A stretch of 64,000 nucleotides of DNA, taken from positions 9,660 through 73,659 of the forward strand of contig DASTBV010000033.1 in assembly GCA_035711805.1 (NCBI GenBank), written 5' to 3'. A program made the translations under genes and the position numbers. This DNA is from Gp6-AA40 sp035711805. GTDB lineage: Bacteria > Acidobacteriota > Vicinamibacteria > Vicinamibacterales > UBA2999. Positions 61,036 to 64,000 of the stretch are shown here, piece after piece. The notes below the pieces were generated by a model. That model was not told the origin of the DNA and did not search any database. It saw only the letters and a program-made list of their open reading frames with translations. How positions within the stretch are numbered: position 1 is the first letter of the stretch; each line of letters starts with the position of its first letter.

Positions 61036-61097
61036 ATGTATGAACGTGAACTTCAGAACACGGACCGGGAAGAGGGAACCTGGAAGGGAGAACTGCT
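61036..61097. repeat. Word repeat, family A, inverted copy of 59068-59175
   Basis: GTGAACTTCAGAACACGG, then ACCGGGAAGAGGGAACC and GGAAGGGAGAAC. Bases 61053-61072 are the reverse complement of 59092-59111 with one mismatch. Confidence 0.7.
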
Positions 61098-61098
61098 G

Positions 61099-61132
61099 AG
61101 GACGTCAACTTTGCTCGCCGAGTTGACGTCCT
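61099..61132. promoter_or_regulatory. 12-bp perfect inverted repeat over a -35 box (operator candidate)
   Basis: AGGACGTCAACT (61099-61110), ten bases, AGTTGACGTCCT (61121-61132). The right arm contains the -35 element TTGACG of the following promoter, so a dimeric repressor bound here would block transcription. Confidence 0.65.
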
Positions 61133-61150
61133 AACCAGCAGGCGTATACT
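61123..61150 (+). promoter_or_regulatory. Sigma-70 promoter for the small membrane protein gene
   Basis: TTGACG (61123-61128), 16 bases, TATACT (61145-61150). The predicted start is near 61157, giving a leader of about 67 bases with GAGAGGAGG before ATG 61224. Confidence 0.7.
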
Positions 61151-61223
61151 CCGTGGACCACAGCGGGTGGCACGCCTCGCAACTCATCCTGGAGGCGTCG
61201 GACGGCGTCGAGAGGAGGCACTG

Positions 61224-61448
61224 ATGATCTCTTGGCTGCGCAGCTGCTGGACGGAACGGGTCAGCTACGAAGGCGGTCTTTCCCTGCTGTGGATGGACGG
61301 TCTGCTGCTGATTCCGCTGATGATGGCGGCCTTTTTCTATCCGGTGGAAGCGTTGCTGGCGGCCGGCGGGTTACTGCTCGTGACGTTTCTGATTTACGAA
61401 GGTTGCGTGCTCTGGAAGCGGCATCACGTGCCGCAGCCGCGGGTGTGA
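61224..61448 (+). CDS. Small membrane protein with two transmembrane helices
   Basis: 74 aa. MISWLRSCWTERVSYEGGLS precedes two hydrophobic segments (LLLIPLMMAAFFYPVEALLA and GGLLLVTFLIYEGCVLW), ending HHVPQPRV. No family is recognised. A very strong GAGAGGAGG lies five bases before ATG 61224. It has its own promoter overlapped by a long inverted repeat, so it is probably a tightly regulated stress or toxin-like peptide; that is inference. The following repeat starts inside its stop region. Confidence 0.7.
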   Translation: MISWLRSCWTERVSYEGGLSLLWMDGLLLIPLMMAAFFYPVEALLAAGGLLLVTFLIYEGCVLWKRHHVPQPRV

Positions 61449-61581
61449 ATCGTTCGAATCGTTCGAATCGTTCGAATCGTTCGAATCGTTCGAATCGTTC
61501 GAATCGTTCGGACCGTTCGAATCGTTCGGACCGTTCGAATCGTTCGGACCGTTCGGACCGTTCCGACCGTTCGAACGATTA
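61447..61581. repeat. Tandem 9-bp repeat GAATCGTTC / GGACCGTTC
   Basis: About 15 head-to-tail units of a 9-bp word, mostly GAATCGTTC, with GGACCGTTC variants in the second half. It separates two convergent genes and ends at the PBP stop. TTCGAA is palindromic at each junction, so the array can fold in many registers. There are no spacers, so it is not CRISPR. Confidence 0.85.
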
Positions 61582-63918
61582 TCCCGCCGGCGGCGGCGTG
61601 GCTGCCGGTGTGACAGCCGGCTCGGCCGGCGCGGCCGCCTGCGGCTGCGTCCCGTTGATGAACGCCTCCATGACCCCCGAATCCAGCGCGACAAACACGA
61701 TGTTGCCCGGCGCCTCGAACTCAGGAGGCGCCTTGCGGTCCGCCCGCTTGTCGATATACGCGCGCATGAACTCGATCCAGATCGGCAGCGCCGCCGATGC
61801 GCCGGTCTCGCCGGGACCGAGCGAGCGCTTCTCGTCGTAGCCAATCCACACGCCGACGGTAATGTTCGGATCGAAACCGATGAACCACGCGTCCGTGTAT
61901 TCATCCATCGTCCCGGTCTTGCCGCCGAGCGGCCAGTCGAGCGCGGCCGCGGCCTGCGCCGTGCCGCGCTGCACGACGCCGCGCAGCAGGTTCGTCATCA
62001 CGAACGCCGTGTCGGCGCGAACGGCTTCGTGCGGCTCGGGCCGATGCTCTTCGAGCAGGTTCCCGTCACGATCGGTAATGGTCACGATGCCGTACGGCGT
62101 CATGCGCACCCCGCGGTTGACGAACGCCGAATAGGCGCTCGTCATCTGGACCAGCGTCGATTCCGCAGAGCCGAGCGCCAGTGACAGGTACGGTGGCGCT
62201 TCGCTGAGGCCGAATCGTGTGGCGTAGTTCACGACCTGGCCAGGGCCGATTTCCTGCATCGCTTTCACGGCCGGGATGTTCCGCGACTGCTCGAGCGCAC
62301 GTCGGAGCGTCACCGGCCCTTCGAATTTGCGATCGTAGTTCTGGGGCGAATACGGCGGCTGATTCGGGCCGGCCGAGTAGGACACCGGCTCGTCGATGAA
62401 CACCGAGACGGGTGTGAACCCGCGATCGATGGCCGCGGTGTAGACGATCGGCTTGAAAAGCGAACCGACCTGCCGCCGGGCCTGGGTCGACCGGTTGAAC
62501 TTGCTGCGCGTGTAGCTGAACCCGCCGACCATCGCGCGGATCTGGCCCGTCCGGTTGTCGATTGCCAGCAGCGCCCCTTCGATGGCCGGTGCCTGCTCGA
62601 GCATCAGCTCGGCAGGCCTGGTTCCCTGCAGGCTGCGGACTTCGACGTCGATCAGGTCGCCAACCTTGAACAAGGCGGCCGGGGACGTTTTGCGAGTCCA
62701 TGCGAACGCCGGCCGTGGAAGCTCGACTTCGTCGGCGCCAATTCTTACCCGGGCGCTGTTCTCGCCGACGAACGTCACCACCGCGGGAACGATGTCGCCA
62801 GCCAGGATCGACTGGTCCCAGCGATCGAGCGCGAACTGCTCGACGCTGTGCCCTTCGGCGATCACGTTGCGGGCCGGTTTTCGGAATCCGCCGCGGCGCT
62901 TGTCGATGCGGCGCAGGCCGCGGTCGACGGCGGCGTTCGCCGCTTCCTGCAGCTCGGCGTCGAGCGTCGTCTGTACCCGCAGTCCGGCCTGGTAGAGCGA
63001 GTCGGCGCCATATGTCTCCTCGAGCTTCTTGCGAATCTCCTCGACGAAGTAGGGCGCGATCGACCGATCCGCCGACGGCTGGCCGACGACGACCAGTGGG
63101 GTCCGGGCGGCTTCGCGCGCGCGTGCCTCTGTGATGAAGCCGTTTTCGACCATGCGCGGCAGCACCGTCGTGTTTCGCCTGGCGAGCGTGCGGTCCGGAT
63201 TGACGAACGGCGTCAGGCGTGCCGGGGTCTGAATGATGGCGGCAATCGCCGCCGCTTCCTCGAGGGTGACCTCTTTCGCGGACTTGTCGAAATACGCGCG
63301 CGCCGCCGCCTCGACGCCGTACAGCCCGGGACCCAGATTGATCTGGTTGGCGTACATCGTCAGGATCTCGCGCTTCGTATAGCGCTTCTCGATCTGGATG
63401 GCGACGAGGATCTCTTTCGCCTTGCGCTCGAGCCCGGTGAGCCCCGAGCGGGCAAACACGCCGTCCTTCATGTAATCCGTGAGAAAGAGCGTGCGCGAGA
63501 GCTGCTGCGTGATCGTGCTCGCGCCGTAGCGCTCGCCTTTCACGACGTCGCGGATCGCCGTGATGATCATTCGCGACACGCTGATGCCGAAATGCCGCTC
63601 GAAGCCGCCGTCCTCGGTCGCGATGATGGCCTGCCGGAGGACGGGAGCCATGTCGTCGTAGCCGATGACGACCCGCCGTTCGGTGGCGAACTCGCCGATC
63701 TCCTGGCCGTCGCGCGCCAGGATTCGGGTGATGGTATGCGGGCGGTAATCGTCGAGCGCGCTGATCTCCGGCAGATCGCCGGCGTAGGCGAAGAGCACAC
63801 CGCTCAGCGTTCCAAGCGTCGCAGCGATGAGGAACAGGAGGACGAGAAAAGCCTGCAGGCCGACCTTCAGCACCAGGCGAGTGCCCTTCGGTCGCGGCTG
63901 GTCGTCAGCGAGCGTCAT
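61579..63918 (-). CDS. mrcA: Penicillin-binding protein 1A (bifunctional glycosyltransferase/transpeptidase)
   Basis: 779 aa. Cytoplasmic tail and one membrane helix (LQAFLVLLFLIAATLGTLSG), then the GT51 domain with ATEDGGFERHFGI and ASTITQQLSRTLFL, an OB-like insert, and the transpeptidase domain with the Ser-x-x-Lys in QVGSLFKPIVY, SRN (EQSRNIPAVKAM) and the KTGT motif (LGGKTGTMDEY). It polymerises and crosslinks peptidoglycan in the periplasm. The C-terminal tail is Ala/Pro-rich. The TATACT box lies 11 bases before the start codon. Confidence 0.96.
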   Translation of the reverse strand: MTLADDQPRPKGTRLVLKVGLQAFLVLLFLIAATLGTLSGVLFAYAGDLPEISALDDYRPHTITRILARDGQEIGEFATERRVVIGYDDMAPVLRQAIIATEDGGFERHFGISVSRMIITAIRDVVKGERYGASTITQQLSRTLFLTDYMKDGVFARSGLTGLERKAKEILVAIQIEKRYTKREILTMYANQINLGPGLYGVEAAARAYFDKSAKEVTLEEAAAIAAIIQTPARLTPFVNPDRTLARRNTTVLPRMVENGFITEARAREAARTPLVVVGQPSADRSIAPYFVEEIRKKLEETYGADSLYQAGLRVQTTLDAELQEAANAAVDRGLRRIDKRRGGFRKPARNVIAEGHSVEQFALDRWDQSILAGDIVPAVVTFVGENSARVRIGADEVELPRPAFAWTRKTSPAALFKVGDLIDVEVRSLQGTRPAELMLEQAPAIEGALLAIDNRTGQIRAMVGGFSYTRSKFNRSTQARRQVGSLFKPIVYTAAIDRGFTPVSVFIDEPVSYSAGPNQPPYSPQNYDRKFEGPVTLRRALEQSRNIPAVKAMQEIGPGQVVNYATRFGLSEAPPYLSLALGSAESTLVQMTSAYSAFVNRGVRMTPYGIVTITDRDGNLLEEHRPEPHEAVRADTAFVMTNLLRGVVQRGTAQAAAALDWPLGGKTGTMDEYTDAWFIGFDPNITVGVWIGYDEKRSLGPGETGASAALPIWIEFMRAYIDKRADRKAPPEFEAPGNIVFVALDSGVMEAFINGTQPQAAAPAEPAVTPAATPPPAG

Positions 63919-63929
63919 CGTCTCGTTCG

Positions 63930-63935
63930 AGTATA
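63930..63935 (-). promoter_or_regulatory. -10 box TATACT of the PBP gene
   Basis: On the minus strand TATACT ends 11 bases before ATG 63918. No clear -35 element is seen. Confidence 0.45.
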
Positions 63936-63970
63936 CGAGGCATTAGAGGTGGACGGAGAAAACGGTCTCA

Positions 63971-64000
63971 CAGGAGGAACGGAGGAACGAAGGCGAACGG
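63971..64000. repeat. GGAGGAAC word repeat at the window edge
   Basis: AGGAGGAACGGAGGAACGAAGG and GCGAACGG: short repeated words of the same style as the other spacer repeats, cut by the window end. Confidence 0.5.

Noticed and set aside
61447..61581. CRISPR array
   Set aside because: The 9-bp units are directly joined with no spacers, and no cas genes are nearby.

Overview
The window is high-GC bacterial chromosome with no plasmid, phage or rRNA signature. Acidobacterial hallmarks are a VWFA-related protein with a spaced secretion signal, a CRTAC1-type FG-GAP/ASPIC protein, a DUF6335 protein with a histone-H1-like tail, PQQ dehydrogenase next to cytochrome c, S46 and M28 peptidases, and a split B12 acyl-CoA mutase. 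The best guess is Acidobacteriota, probably class Vicinamibacteria; this is inferred from gene content and not from a marker-gene tree.

Layout. 0-6 kb: a ring-cleavage dioxygenase running off the left edge, a cytochrome lipoprotein, a sulfite-oxidase-like molybdoenzyme, and a NarL-type two-component pair translationally coupled to a secreted FG-GAP protein. 6-13 kb: an IS256 remnant, then two NtrC-type sigma-54 activators around a PAS histidine kinase, followed by four small genes (conserved unknown, PA2169 four-helix protein, cytochrome c, universal stress protein), each preceded by a sigma-54-like -24/-12 site. This looks like a local stress regulon. 13-19 kb: S2P protease, trpS, scpA, scpB, converging rluB, a membrane-anchored hydrolase and cmk. 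19-24 kb: an ECF sigma operon, the DUF6335 protein, rpsA and an HU/IHF gene. 24-34 kb: HIT protein, S46 peptidase, cytochrome c/PQQ dehydrogenase operon, M28 peptidase, DUF3237 protein and a convergent pair of acyl-CoA dehydrogenases. 34-40 kb: VWFA protein, TMTC-like membrane protein, methyltransferase, glutamate-type dehydrogenase and a four-helix-bundle gene. 40-50 kb: one continuous run of coupled genes (acyl-CoA mutase large and B12 subunits, response regulator, valS, nadC, birA, unknown, TrmA-like methyltransferase). 50-59 kb: C26 hydrolase, argS, a TPR operon, a SPOR protein, lnt, and prfB with an intact programmed frameshift. 59-64 kb: a decayed stretch with a HAD hydrolase, a small membrane protein behind a strong promoter with a long inverted repeat, and PBP1A.

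The main unexplained structure is in the spacers. Nearly every gene end carries short degenerate word repeats laid out as inverted copies, and the same word families recur at distant loci. One family with the core TTCGTGTTC occurs six times, and two of its copies flank a 23S-IVS-type four-helix-bundle gene in opposite orientation. A second layer is REP-like hairpins preceded by GTAG, found both between genes and inside reading frames (valS, TrmA-like gene, ECF sigma, possibly argS). A third is a 33-bp element duplicated in frame in the DUF3237 gene. These repeats supply stop codons or C-terminal tails to several proteins. No RAYT or other transposase that could mobilise them lies in the window.

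Many starts have a TANNNT -10 box only 6-10 bases upstream and no Shine-Dalgarno, which suggests widespread leaderless transcripts; other genes have a clear GGAGG.
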